Below are positions 7,926 through 15,909 of a stretch of 64,000 bases of DNA, in pieces. Source of the stretch: CAVVXX01 sp052389895 (GTDB lineage: Bacteria; Pseudomonadota; Alphaproteobacteria; Micropepsales; Micropepsaceae); contig JBQTHM010000003.1 of the NCBI GenBank assembly GCA_052389895.1, positions 34,066-98,065 on the forward strand, written 5' to 3'. The notes below the pieces were generated by a model, which saw only the letters and a list, made by a program, of their open reading frames with translations, made no database searches and was not told where the DNA came from. How positions within the stretch are numbered: the first letter of the stretch is position 1; each line of letters starts with the position of its first letter. A program made the position numbers and the translations under genes.

Positions 7926-9206
7926 CTATGCCTCGACCCGGCCTTGGAGCTTGTGACCGGCCCATGGCAGCAGCAGCTGTAAAAGAGGTCCCGTCATGAC
8001 TGTAGTGCCGACGGCCATGATCACAAGCATGGTGAACACGTTGGGCGGGATAAAGCCTAACGATAGGCCAATATTGAGCACGATCAGCTCCATCAGCGCG
8101 CGCGTGTTCATGAGCACGCCCAGGATCGTTGAGTCTTGTGGCGAGACCCCGGAAAACCGTGCGCCAAAATACACGGGTACAATCTTGGAAAGCACCGCGG
8201 CAGCAAAGATGACGCCGCACCAAGTCCATTCTAAAGTTGAATCCAGTCCGAGGATGTTGGTGCGCAACCCCGTATAGGTGAAAAAGATTGGCAAGAAGAA
8301 TACGAGTACGAACTGGCCGATCTGCTGGCGCCATGCTTCGACGAACTCCCGATGTTTGTGAAAGAGCAGGCCAAGCAGGAAGCCGCCGAAGATCGTGAAG
8401 ATGCCAAGTTTCTGGGTGGCGATACCGGCAGCAAACACGAGCGCTATCACAGCCGCCATCAGTGCAGTGGGCACCTTGTTGTCTTTGATTGGGAATATCC
8501 GCAAAAGCCAACCCACCAGTGGGCGGCCGGCAAACCACATCACGAGAATTAGCGCCGCCAATCCCGCGATTTGCAGGCCAAGATTCTGGGGCGAGAACGC
8601 AGCGGACGCATATGCCGACACGCCGGCGAGCAGGAACCATCCCACTACGTCATTTGCGGCAGCGGCCGAGATGGCGATTACACCTGTTTCGCTTCTGGTC
8701 AACGAGTATTCGCGAAGGATGCGCCCGAGGATGGGGACAGCCGTGATGGCAAATGCAACGGCAACGAACAGTGAATAGGTGAGCACGTCGATGCCGGGTG
8801 CGAGGATTGGCGCGCTGATCTGGCCCACGCCGAAGCCGATCACGAGCGGAACGCTTAGACTGGCAACCGTGATCGAGGTTACAGCCTTTTTGTTTTTTCC
8901 ATGCGCGAGGTGGCCGAATTCAAAATCATTGCCTATCTGGAACATCAAAAGAATAAGGCCGATTTGGGAGAGAACCATCAACGGCGAAGACGCCGCGGCC
9001 GTAAAGATCGAGGCCGAGAGATCCGGGAAGAGATAACCGAAGAAAGAGGGACCCAGCAGCAACCCGGCAACAATTTCACCTACTGCCCTGGGCTGACGGA
9101 TGGCGACTGCGGCACTGCCCGCCAACCGCGCGGCGATGATTATTATGATGAGCTGAATTATTACAACGACCAGGACGTCTTCAAGCTGGTGTACGGAATT
9201 GTTCAC
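7926..9206 (-). CDS. cation:proton antiporter (Na+/H+ exchanger family)
   Basis: This is a 426-residue membrane protein with about 12-13 hydrophobic segments and the exchanger core. FQIGNDFEF lies at about 89-97, the unwound-helix motif ITAVPILGRIL at about 154-164, and the ion-site pair Asn185-Asp186 in ANDVVGW. An ND pair is usually tied to electroneutral exchange and DD to electrogenic exchange (family knowledge). The protein ends after the membrane part and has no RCK/TrkA-N domain, unlike KefB or KefC. The ion (Na+ or K+) is not clear. DUF3095 follows downstream. Confidence 0.88.
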   Translation of the reverse strand: MNNSVHQLEDVLVVVIIQLIIIIIAARLAGSAAVAIRQPRAVGEIVAGLLLGPSFFGYLFPDLSASIFTAAASSPLMVLSQIGLILLMFQIGNDFEFGHLAHGKNKKAVTSITVASLSVPLVIGFGVGQISAPILAPGIDVLTYSLFVAVAFAITAVPILGRILREYSLTRSETGVIAISAAAANDVVGWFLLAGVSAYASAAFSPQNLGLQIAGLAALILVMWFAGRPLVGWLLRIFPIKDNKVPTALMAAVIALVFAAGIATQKLGIFTIFGGFLLGLLFHKHREFVEAWRQQIGQFVLVFFLPIFFTYTGLRTNILGLDSTLEWTWCGVIFAAAVLSKIVPVYFGARFSGVSPQDSTILGVLMNTRALMELIVLNIGLSLGFIPPNVFTMLVIMAVGTTVMTGPLLQLLLPWAGHKLQGRVEA

Positions 9207-9368
9207 TTGCCCCCCGCCAGATACTCACCGCGAGCCGCACTTAGCACAGAGACAAGCGCCGGTCCGCATTCTTTTCTGTCGCTCCGAGAACACCATGCGA
9301 ATGCGACCGGTTTGTATAATGAACGCGACGCAAAGCCGCATACCATTTTCAAAAACTTGATCAATGGG

Positions 9369-9442
9369 TGGAGGCCACGCCCGGAATTGAACCGGGGTAC
9401 GCGGTTTTGCAGACCGCTGCGTCACCACTCCGCCACGTGGCC
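9369..9442 (-). tRNA. tRNA-Cys (anticodon GCA)
   Basis: The reverse complement begins GGCCACGTGGCGGAGTGGT and folds as a cloverleaf. The acceptor stem is GGCCACG/CGTGGCC, the anticodon loop is CTGCAAA with GCA, and the T arm holds GGTTCAATTCC. The discriminator T and CCA are encoded. The sequence type is standard for Cys. Confidence 0.96.
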
Positions 9443-9547
9443 TTAGTCCGCCTATAGCAGATGGGGCGATTTTTCCGCAATGAAAGGCCTTTTGCCAGAA
9501 GGCTTTTCGCCCAGTATAAGCGCGCGCCAGCCGAAGCCTTACCCCCC

Positions 9548-10198
9548 GTGACCGATTACGCCGAAGCCCGCGCCGTTATGGTCGAGACCCAAGTCCGCAC
9601 CGCGGACGTGACCAATCTGGCCATCCAGGCCGCCATGCGCGAAGTGCCGCGCGAGCGTTTCGTGCCAGCGGCCAAGCGCGGCATCGCCTACATGGACGGC
9701 TGCATCGAAATCGCGCGAGGGCGTTATCTGCTTGACCCGCGCACATTTTCGAGAATGCTTCAGCTGGCCGATATACAGGCAGCGGACCGTGTGCTCGATG
9801 TCGCTTGCGCCACCGGATACTCGACAGCGGTAATATCGCGCCTCTGCCGGAGCGTGATCGGGCTCGAGCAGGATGCGGATCTCGTGCGCATTGCGATCGA
9901 GACACTGGCTACGAGCCATGCGGGCGCGGAAATTGCGCAGGGCCCTCTGCCGGGCGGCCTGCCGCAGCGCGCGCCCTTTGACGCGATTTTCATCAACGGC
10001 GGAATTGCGACTGAACCGAAGAACCTTCTGTCGCAACTGGCGGATGGGGGGCGCCTCGTCTGCGCGTTTCGCGTTGGCGCGGCCGGATACGGCCGCATCT
10101 ACGTAAAGCACGACGGAGCCATAGGGTCCCGGGATGTTTTCGATACGTTTCCGCCGATGCTCCCGGGCTTCAAGGAACAGACTGCGTTCGCATTCTGA
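9548..10198 (+). CDS. protein-L-isoaspartate O-methyltransferase family protein
   Basis: This is a 216-residue SAM-dependent methyltransferase of the Pcm family. The family start TDYAEARAVMVETQVRTADV and VPRERFVP is intact, and SAM motif I is VLDVACATGYS. Alphaproteobacterial members of this type often sit near tolC and may not act on isoaspartyl proteins, so the substrate is uncertain. I chose the GTG at 9548 because families start here; an ATG at 9461 would add 29 basic residues. The 3' end overlaps the convergent FUSC gene by 29 nt. Confidence 0.82.
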   Translation: MTDYAEARAVMVETQVRTADVTNLAIQAAMREVPRERFVPAAKRGIAYMDGCIEIARGRYLLDPRTFSRMLQLADIQAADRVLDVACATGYSTAVISRLCRSVIGLEQDADLVRIAIETLATSHAGAEIAQGPLPGGLPQRAPFDAIFINGGIATEPKNLLSQLADGGRLVCAFRVGAAGYGRIYVKHDGAIGSRDVFDTFPPMLPGFKEQTAFAF

Positions 10199-11309
10199 CT
10201 TCACTTTTCGCGAATTCAGCGATGCGCGCGGTCAAATCCTTGCAATCGCGCCTGAGCTGATCGAGTGCAAATCCCAGTGCCGAAATGCGATCCTTTGCAT
10301 CGCGCGACAGTTCCGATTTGGAATACAGTGCAGCTACCTCCACTGCGAACTCGGCTAATGCTTGGTCGCTAGCGGTGAATTCCGCTGGCACCTTTCGCGT
10401 CGCTAGCGCATTTCCCGAAGCAAGCAGATAATCGGCGATCGTATCTGACAGCTTTGCAACCGCAGGGGCTAACGCTTCGCGCGCGGGCACAGGCAGGGGC
10501 TGCGATGCCGTGCGACCAATCATCACCAGGTCGTGGTGCAAACGGCGCAAGGTGCGCGGAATGGGGTCTGGATCTAGTTCCTCGCTCAGATAGGAGCGCC
10601 GTTCGCGCTGCGCTTCTTCGGCCGCGTTTTCCAGCTTAGAAAGCGTTCTGCGAATTTGGTCGTGCAATTCGGATATGCGCTCAGTATCGGCCGGCGTAAG
10701 CAGTCCGCCGAGAAGCGCCCTCAGCAATTCGGCCAGTTCGGAGAGCATCTGGGCGCCAAGGCGGCACATCATCGCGTGCGCACGTGCCGGGAGCACACTC
10801 AACGAAACCACCAATCCCACGACGCTTCCCAGTGCAACCGACAGCATGCGGAAGAAGCCCGCCTCGAGGGGGCTTTCGTGAACTTCGCCCGTACCGATGA
10901 GCACAATGACGGCCGTGATCGGCGCAACGCGGAAGCTGGAATTCACTGCGGCGAGCATAGCAAGCGGTGCAACCGTTGCGGCAAGTGCTACGCCCATCGC
11001 GATGACATCGCCGTGCGGAGCAAGCGCGGCGGCAACCGTCCCAAGGCTGGCACCCCCGAGCGTGCCCATCATACGATCCGTGATGGCCTGCACCGAGCCA
11101 CCGAGCGAAGTCTGCATAATGAGAACCGCCGTAAACACGGCCCAATAGCCCTGAGGCATGCCTAGAACATGAACGAGAGCGAACGTGGCGACGGACGCCG
11201 CCGTGACCCGCATGGCAAGCCGGATCTCGGTACGCCGTTTGCCCGCCCACCCGCGCAATCGCCCAGAAATGCGCTGGCGCGATCGGCGTAAAGCGGAATT
11301 TAACGTCAT
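10170..11309 (-). CDS. FUSC family membrane protein (aromatic acid exporter-like)
   Basis: The protein has 379 residues. The N-terminal half (about 30-170) holds about five or six hydrophobic segments, with GYWAVFTAVLIMQTSLGGSV as the typical FUSC/YccS motif. The C-terminal half is a charged, helical cytoplasmic region. Family members such as AaeB and fusaric acid resistance proteins export aromatic acids. No AaeA-type periplasmic partner is adjacent, so transport partners and substrate are unknown. It is divergent from the PopZ gene, with an 86-nt gap. Confidence 0.82.
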   Translation of the reverse strand: MTLNSALRRSRQRISGRLRGWAGKRRTEIRLAMRVTAASVATFALVHVLGMPQGYWAVFTAVLIMQTSLGGSVQAITDRMMGTLGGASLGTVAAALAPHGDVIAMGVALAATVAPLAMLAAVNSSFRVAPITAVIVLIGTGEVHESPLEAGFFRMLSVALGSVVGLVVSLSVLPARAHAMMCRLGAQMLSELAELLRALLGGLLTPADTERISELHDQIRRTLSKLENAAEEAQRERRSYLSEELDPDPIPRTLRRLHHDLVMIGRTASQPLPVPAREALAPAVAKLSDTIADYLLASGNALATRKVPAEFTASDQALAEFAVEVAALYSKSELSRDAKDRISALGFALDQLRRDCKDLTARIAEFAKSEVRMRTQSVP

Positions 11310-11395
11310 ATGGCTTTCCTTATCATTCTGGCTTAGCTTCGCGCCGCAAGGGGAAGCGCGGGGCTTCCGTAGATAATCCGAGTCGAGAGAGTAGG

Positions 11396-11983
11396 ATGAG
11401 TAGTCCGCCGAATCCGCAACATGAGCCGACGATGGAGGAGATTCTTGCGAGCATTCGCAAGATCATCTCCGAAGACCAGGCCGAACCGGAGAAATCCGTG
11501 GCGGCAACGACGGCACCCGCTCAGGCGGAAGTGCTGGAATTGACGAACGAAGTACGCGACGATGGTTCGGTAGCGCCGGTGGCAATGGAAGCGGTTGAGC
11601 CGGAAGCCGCGCCGATGCGCGACGTTCCCAGTTATCAATCCATGCCAGAAAGACGGGAAGGGCCCGAAATGAGTCACGACGAATTGATATCCGATCACGC
11701 ACGCCAGGCGCTGGGACAGGCCTTCGACGCGCTGGAGCAGGGTGAAAGGCGCGGGACAGAGGAGCAGCCCATGTCGGGGGGTACTTTGGATGCCGCATTC
11801 GAACGCGCCGTGCGCTCGGCCTTCGAGCCCGTATTACACAATTGGGTGGACAGCCGCGCCGACCTGGTCATGGAGCAGTTGACGCCGCTCATCCGCCAGT
11901 GGATGGACGACAACCTACCGGCGTTAATCGAAAATGTGGTGCGCAACGAAATCGCTCGCGCCGTGCGGAACCGGAAGCGGTAA
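11396..11983 (+). CDS. popZ: PopZ / DUF2497 polar organizing protein
   Basis: The protein has 195 residues. The N-terminal helix PTMEEILASIRKIISED (about 11-27) and the C-terminal block from VRSAFEPVLHNW to VVRNEIARAV (about 140-190) are the two conserved parts of PopZ. Between them lies an acidic, disordered, Pro/Glu-rich stretch. In Caulobacter, PopZ forms a polar network that anchors parB-bound chromosome origins and client proteins. In many relatives the gene sits directly upstream of valS; here a QueD-like gene follows. A 6-bp hairpin (11352-11368) lies just before the start. Confidence 0.88.
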   Translation: MSSPPNPQHEPTMEEILASIRKIISEDQAEPEKSVAATTAPAQAEVLELTNEVRDDGSVAPVAMEAVEPEAAPMRDVPSYQSMPERREGPEMSHDELISDHARQALGQAFDALEQGERRGTEEQPMSGGTLDAAFERAVRSAFEPVLHNWVDSRADLVMEQLTPLIRQWMDDNLPALIENVVRNEIARAVRNRKR

Positions 11984-12067
11984 CTTTCCCGGAATGGGGT
12001 CACGTTCAAGGCGTCCCTGGACAGGGGTATTGACGAGCGTGCGCGGCGGTGCCACGTCCCCCGATCA

Positions 12068-12427
12068 ATGATCGAGATCACCCAAGAATTCGGCTTCGAC
12101 GCCGCTCATTACCTCGAAAACGCGCCGCAGGGCTCCAACCGGCGCATGCACGGACACAGCTTCTATGCCGAAGTGACGCTGCGCGGCGAAGCGGACGCCC
12201 GTCACGGATGGGTGCGGGACTTCGGCGAGGTAAATGCCGTGCTCGGTGATATTCGTGAAACGCTCGATCACTGCCTCCTAAACGATGTGGAGGGGCTCGG
12301 TCACCCTACGCTGGAAAACCTTGCGCGATACATTTACACGCGCGCGAAGACGCGGCTGCCCGAGGTGTGCCGCGTGCGGCTTCGCCGGCCCAGCCAAGGT
12401 CAGTCTTGCGTGTTTGAGGGCGAATAA
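12068..12427 (+). CDS. 6-pyruvoyl/6-carboxy-tetrahydropterin synthase family protein (QueD-like)
   Basis: The protein has 119 residues and the T-fold. His14, His28 and His30 (FDAAH and MHGH) are the zinc ligands, and LDHCLLND holds the Asp-His pair. In typical QueD a catalytic Cys lies four residues before HGH; here that position is Asn24. The usual C-terminal Glu of the ETP motif is replaced by an Arg/Pro/Ser stretch ending in SCVFEGE, with a Cys at 114. Its TAA overlaps the queF start (TAATG), which ties it to queuosine synthesis, but whether it is the working QueD is open. Confidence 0.82.
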   Translation: MIEITQEFGFDAAHYLENAPQGSNRRMHGHSFYAEVTLRGEADARHGWVRDFGEVNAVLGDIRETLDHCLLNDVEGLGHPTLENLARYIYTRAKTRLPEVCRVRLRRPSQGQSCVFEGE

Positions 12428-12888
12428 TGGCGAAACGCGCGAAGCGGCTGGCACAGCTTGGCCGACGAGTGTCCATCCCAAAGTCGCCGGAAGATGCCAA
12501 GCTGGAAAGCGTTTCCAATCCGCACGCTGACGCCGATTATGTGGTGCGATTCACGGCGCCGGAATTTACGTGCCTCTGCCCGATTACCGGGCAACCAGAT
12601 TTCGCCCTATTCGTAATCGATTACTGTCCGGCGAAGTCGATTTTGGAATCGAAATCGCTGAAGCTGTTTCTGGCCAGTTTCCGCGACCACGGAGCATTTC
12701 ATGAAGACTGCACGGTGTCGATCGGAAAACGGATTGTGAACACGATCAAACCGAAATTTCTTCGCATCGCCGGATTCTGGTATCCCCGCGGTGGCATCCC
12801 GATTGACGTATTGTGGCAAACGGGAAAATTGCCTGCCGGAATCGCGCTGCCGGATCTTGGTGTTTCTCCCTATCGCGGCCGCGGCTGA
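12427..12888 (+). CDS. queF: NADPH-dependent 7-cyano-7-deazaguanine (preQ0) reductase
   Basis: This is a 153-residue single-domain QueF of the short (B. subtilis-like) type. It reduces preQ0 to preQ1 in tRNA queuosine synthesis. The catalytic Cys51 lies in FTCLCPITGQPDFA and the catalytic Asp is D58. The NADPH/QueF motif ESKSLKLF is at 74-81. The start overlaps the QueD-like stop by one base. The 3' end overlaps the convergent tag gene by 19 nt. queC and queE are not in the window. Confidence 0.94.
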   Translation: MAKRAKRLAQLGRRVSIPKSPEDAKLESVSNPHADADYVVRFTAPEFTCLCPITGQPDFALFVIDYCPAKSILESKSLKLFLASFRDHGAFHEDCTVSIGKRIVNTIKPKFLRIAGFWYPRGGIPIDVLWQTGKLPAGIALPDLGVSPYRGRG

Positions 12889-13472
12889 TTGGCGAGTTTG
12901 GCACACGCTGCGTGACGATAGCACGAGACAATATGGTCGTTGACCATGCCGACCGCTTGCGCAAACGCGTACACGATAATTGGTCCCACGAAATTGAAGC
13001 CGCGCACCTTCAGGTCCTTCGACATTTTTTCGCTCATCGGCGTCTTGGCGGGAATCCCGTTCATCCGTTTATAGTGATTTATGCGCGGCCTGCCGTCCAC
13101 GTGTTTCCAGATGAAATGCGAAAAGCCGCCCGGCTCCTTTTCCATGATGTCGAGCCAGATGCGTGCGCCGTTGATGGTGGCCTGAATTTTTCCCGGGCTG
13201 CGGATAATGCCATCATTCCTTAGCAGGCGCTTCTTCTCGCGCGCGCCATAGAGCGCGATTCTCTCTGGGTCGAAATTGTCGAAGGCACGACGAAAATTAT
13301 CTCGTTTGCGCAGAATGGTGATCCAGGAAAGCCCAGCCTGGAATCCGTCCAAGACCAGTTTTTCATACAGCGCGCGGTGGTCGTATTCCGGCACGCCCCA
13401 TTCGTCGTCGTGATACGCGATGTAGAGCGGGTCGTCGCCAGGCCAGCGGCAACGCTTGGGTTCTCGTATCAT
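12870..13472 (-). CDS. tag: DNA-3-methyladenine glycosylase I
   Basis: This is a 200-residue base-excision repair enzyme that removes 3-methyladenine. The zinc site is visible as Cys8 and His21 near the N-terminus and His180 and Cys184 in HIVSC near the C-terminus, matching the E. coli Tag ligands. YHDDEWGVP and LDGFQAGLSW are family motifs around the substrate pocket. Its ATG overlaps the TGA of the upstream VOC gene (ATGA), so the two are co-translated. Confidence 0.94.
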   Translation of the reverse strand: MIREPKRCRWPGDDPLYIAYHDDEWGVPEYDHRALYEKLVLDGFQAGLSWITILRKRDNFRRAFDNFDPERIALYGAREKKRLLRNDGIIRSPGKIQATINGARIWLDIMEKEPGGFSHFIWKHVDGRPRINHYKRMNGIPAKTPMSEKMSKDLKVRGFNFVGPIIVYAFAQAVGMVNDHIVSCYRHAACAKLANQPRPR

Positions 13473-13942
13473 TTCTTCGATTTGCGGGTCTTGCGAGCCC
13501 TGCGCGCAACCTTCGTGGCCCTGCGCGACATGGCCTTGGTCTTTCCTTTCGGCCTTGCCGCTGCGGTCGCTACCAGCACCGCTTCGATTTTGTTGCCGTC
13601 AAGGTCTCGCACAAAGGCGCCATAGTAAGTCGGGCTGTATTCCGGCCGCTGACCCGGGGCGCCATCGTCGCCGCCGCCAGCATTGAGTGCAGCGGCATGG
13701 AAGGCGTGCACCGCGTTCCTTGTAGCCGCATTGATGGCAATGTGTACTCCGTTGCCGACTGTCGGCGCGTTTCGGTCGTGGGGAAGCTGCACCCATAACT
13801 CGGGCGCTCTCACGCCATAGGCGACCGCGTGGGGCAGGAATTCCATTACCCTCTTATAACCCAGCGCACCCAGCGCCTTGTCGTAAAATTGCGCAGCCCG
13901 GCCGACATCGGCTACGCCAACAGATACGTGGTGCAGTAACAT
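13469..13942 (-). CDS. VOC (glyoxalase/dioxygenase-like) family protein
   Basis: The protein has 157 residues. The first about 128 form a vicinal-oxygen-chelate fold: HHVSVGVADVGRAAQFYDKALGALGY at the start, and a C-terminal strand DLDGNKIEAVL with a likely metal Glu. A tail of about 28 residues (about 130-157) is almost all Lys, Arg, Ala and Ser and may bind nucleic acid or be disordered. GAGGAGG precedes the ATG at 13942. Substrate is unknown. It is translationally coupled to tag. Confidence 0.82.
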   Translation of the reverse strand: MLLHHVSVGVADVGRAAQFYDKALGALGYKRVMEFLPHAVAYGVRAPELWVQLPHDRNAPTVGNGVHIAINAATRNAVHAFHAAALNAGGGDDGAPGQRPEYSPTYYGAFVRDLDGNKIEAVLVATAAARPKGKTKAMSRRATKVARRARKTRKSKK

Positions 13943-13976
13943 CACGTCCTCCTCGAAATCCGTTTTTTCGATGGCT

Positions 13977-14798
13977 TCACATACGCAGCCAATTGGGCCT
14001 GCGCAAGGCGACGCGCGCTCCGTTTGCTGTCACATCCGCGCCCGCCGTTTCCGCCTCCGCCAAGCGGTCGAGACGCACAAGCGCAAGCCCTCTACCGCTC
14101 TGCGATGTGGCGAGGGTACCGATTTCGCGCTCGCCCGCGACGAGCGGCGTCCCGGGAACGGGCAGGTCAGTGCTGGCCTCCGCGATCAGCACGCGGCGCC
14201 GCGCTACAGAGCGGTGCTTCATACGCGCCGTTACCTCTTGGCCGATAAAGCAGCCCTTTTGAAAGCTCACTCCGTTAAGTTCTTCCAGCCCGGCATCGAG
14301 TGCAAATATCGTGTCGGGCGGAAGGTCGGCGCTGTCGGGTACGCCGAGAGTGATCCTGTGCACATGGTAGTCGGAAAGCGTGGCATTAACGGCCGTAAGC
14401 ACGGTTTCCGGCGCAATTGTGCGCCTTCCGAGCGCATCAAGACGGGGATCCGCGAATGCGCTGGGCAGATCGCTTTCATCTGTCTGCCAGCTTGCTGCGA
14501 CCGCCAAGCGGGGTTCGGCATTGATTTCAATTTTGGCCCGTAGACGATAAAAGCCGAGGCGCTTCGTCAGCTCACCGGCGCGCTCAGCTGCGCAGTCAAT
14601 CAAAAAACGTTCGCCATTACGACGAATGATGAAATCGAATAGTATTTTTCCTTGTGGCGTAAGCAATGCGGCATAGATCGGCCGACCTTCGCGCGTGAGG
14701 GCGATATCGTTGGTGATCAGCCCCTGTAGAAACGACTCGGCATCGGGGCCTGATACGGAAAGCACCAAGCGATCTGTCAGGCGGGCAATTTTTCGCAT
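13977..14798 (-). CDS. ygfZ: YgfZ/GcvT-like folate-binding protein
   Basis: This is a 273-residue member of the YgfZ/IBA57 family. These proteins bind tetrahydrofolate and help assemble or repair Fe-S clusters in enzymes such as MiaB. The hallmark KGCFIGQEVTAR is at residues 181-192 with Cys183. The N-terminus VLSVSGPDAESFLQGLITND is typical. It is divergent from the glycosyltransferase/dihydroorotase pair, and the neighbourhood with a dihydroorotase gene is common in alphaproteobacteria (from memory). Confidence 0.92.
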   Translation of the reverse strand: MRKIARLTDRLVLSVSGPDAESFLQGLITNDIALTREGRPIYAALLTPQGKILFDFIIRRNGERFLIDCAAERAGELTKRLGFYRLRAKIEINAEPRLAVAASWQTDESDLPSAFADPRLDALGRRTIAPETVLTAVNATLSDYHVHRITLGVPDSADLPPDTIFALDAGLEELNGVSFQKGCFIGQEVTARMKHRSVARRRVLIAEASTDLPVPGTPLVAGEREIGTLATSQSGRGLALVRLDRLAEAETAGADVTANGARVALRRPNWLRM

Positions 14799-14877
14799 AG
14801 CTTAGCCCTAGGCCGCGCCCGCGCGCTCGGCAAGGGCTTCGGTTGCCAGGTCACAGCCCCTGTCGTACGAGGGCGCG

Positions 14878-15909
14878 ATGCCTCGTGTGCTCACAGTCAT
14901 GGCCGGCGCCCCTGTAGGGGGAGCCGAGGCGTTTTTTGTGACGCTCACGGCGGCATTCGCGCGTGCGCGGGCCGAGGTGCAGGCGGCGCTCAGGCCAAAC
15001 GCTATGCGCGAAGCGGCGTTACGCGACGGCCACGTTCGATTCGCAACGTTTCCATTTCGCCGCTGGACCGACTTTCGCACACGAAGCGGGCTTCGCAGCA
15101 TGGCGCAACAATTCCGGCCTGATGCCACGTTGACGTTCGCCGGGCGCGCATCGTCCATGATGCCGGTCGGCGATTATCCGATAATAGGGCGATTGGGCGG
15201 GTACTACTCGATGCGCAACTTTCGTCATTGCAATCATCTGGTCTGCAATACGCCGGAACTTGAGCAATACGTAATCGCGCATGGCTGGCCGAAAGAGCGC
15301 GTCAGCATCATTCCAAATTTTCCCAATGTCGAAAAATCTCCGGCGGCCGATCGTGGGTTGCTGGGGACACCCATAGATGCGCCGCTTGCGCTCGGCATGG
15401 GCCGATTGCACAAGAACAAGGCGTTCGACGTTTTGTTGCGTGCCGCCGCGCGAATTGCCGATCTATGGGTCTGGATTGCCGGCGAAGGCGAAGAAGGTCC
15501 GCGGCTCGAGGCGCTCGCCTCGGCTCTGGGGATTTCCTCGCGCGTGAAATTTCTGGGCTGGCGCACCGACCGCGGCGCCTTATTCCGGGCGGCTAACCTT
15601 TGTGTCGTACCGTCGCGCGTGGAGCCGATGGGCAATGTAATCGTGGAGGCTTGGGCTTATGGCACGCCGCTGGTAGCCGCGGATAGTTCCGGGCCAAAGT
15701 GGCTCGTGCGCGACGGTGAAGACGGGCTTCTCGTACCAAAGGAGGACGATGCCGCGTTGGCCGCTGCGATTCAAAGTGTTTTTTCCTTAAGACCGCTGGC
15801 GCAAAGGTTGCGCGCCAATGGAGAGCGGCGTGTCGAACACGAATTTTCCGAGCGACACATTGTGCCACAGTATTTCCAGCTGTTCGAAAAGCTCCGAAGG
15901 CGCACATGA
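14878..15909 (+). CDS. glycosyltransferase family 4 (GT-B fold)
   Basis: The protein has 343 residues. It starts with APVGGAEAF, a nucleotide-sugar glycosyltransferase N-terminal motif. The C-terminal GT4 half shows GMGRLHKNKAFDVLLRAA, IAGEGEEG, FLGWRTD and the EX7E region EPMGNVIVEAWAYGTP. It is cytoplasmic or membrane-associated and probably adds a sugar to a lipopolysaccharide core or another glycan. Donor and acceptor cannot be told. Its TGA overlaps the ATG of the dihydroorotase gene (ATGA), which is odd for unrelated pathways. Confidence 0.87.
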   Translation: MPRVLTVMAGAPVGGAEAFFVTLTAAFARARAEVQAALRPNAMREAALRDGHVRFATFPFRRWTDFRTRSGLRSMAQQFRPDATLTFAGRASSMMPVGDYPIIGRLGGYYSMRNFRHCNHLVCNTPELEQYVIAHGWPKERVSIIPNFPNVEKSPAADRGLLGTPIDAPLALGMGRLHKNKAFDVLLRAAARIADLWVWIAGEGEEGPRLEALASALGISSRVKFLGWRTDRGALFRAANLCVVPSRVEPMGNVIVEAWAYGTPLVAADSSGPKWLVRDGEDGLLVPKEDDAALAAAIQSVFSLRPLAQRLRANGERRVEHEFSERHIVPQYFQLFEKLRRRT

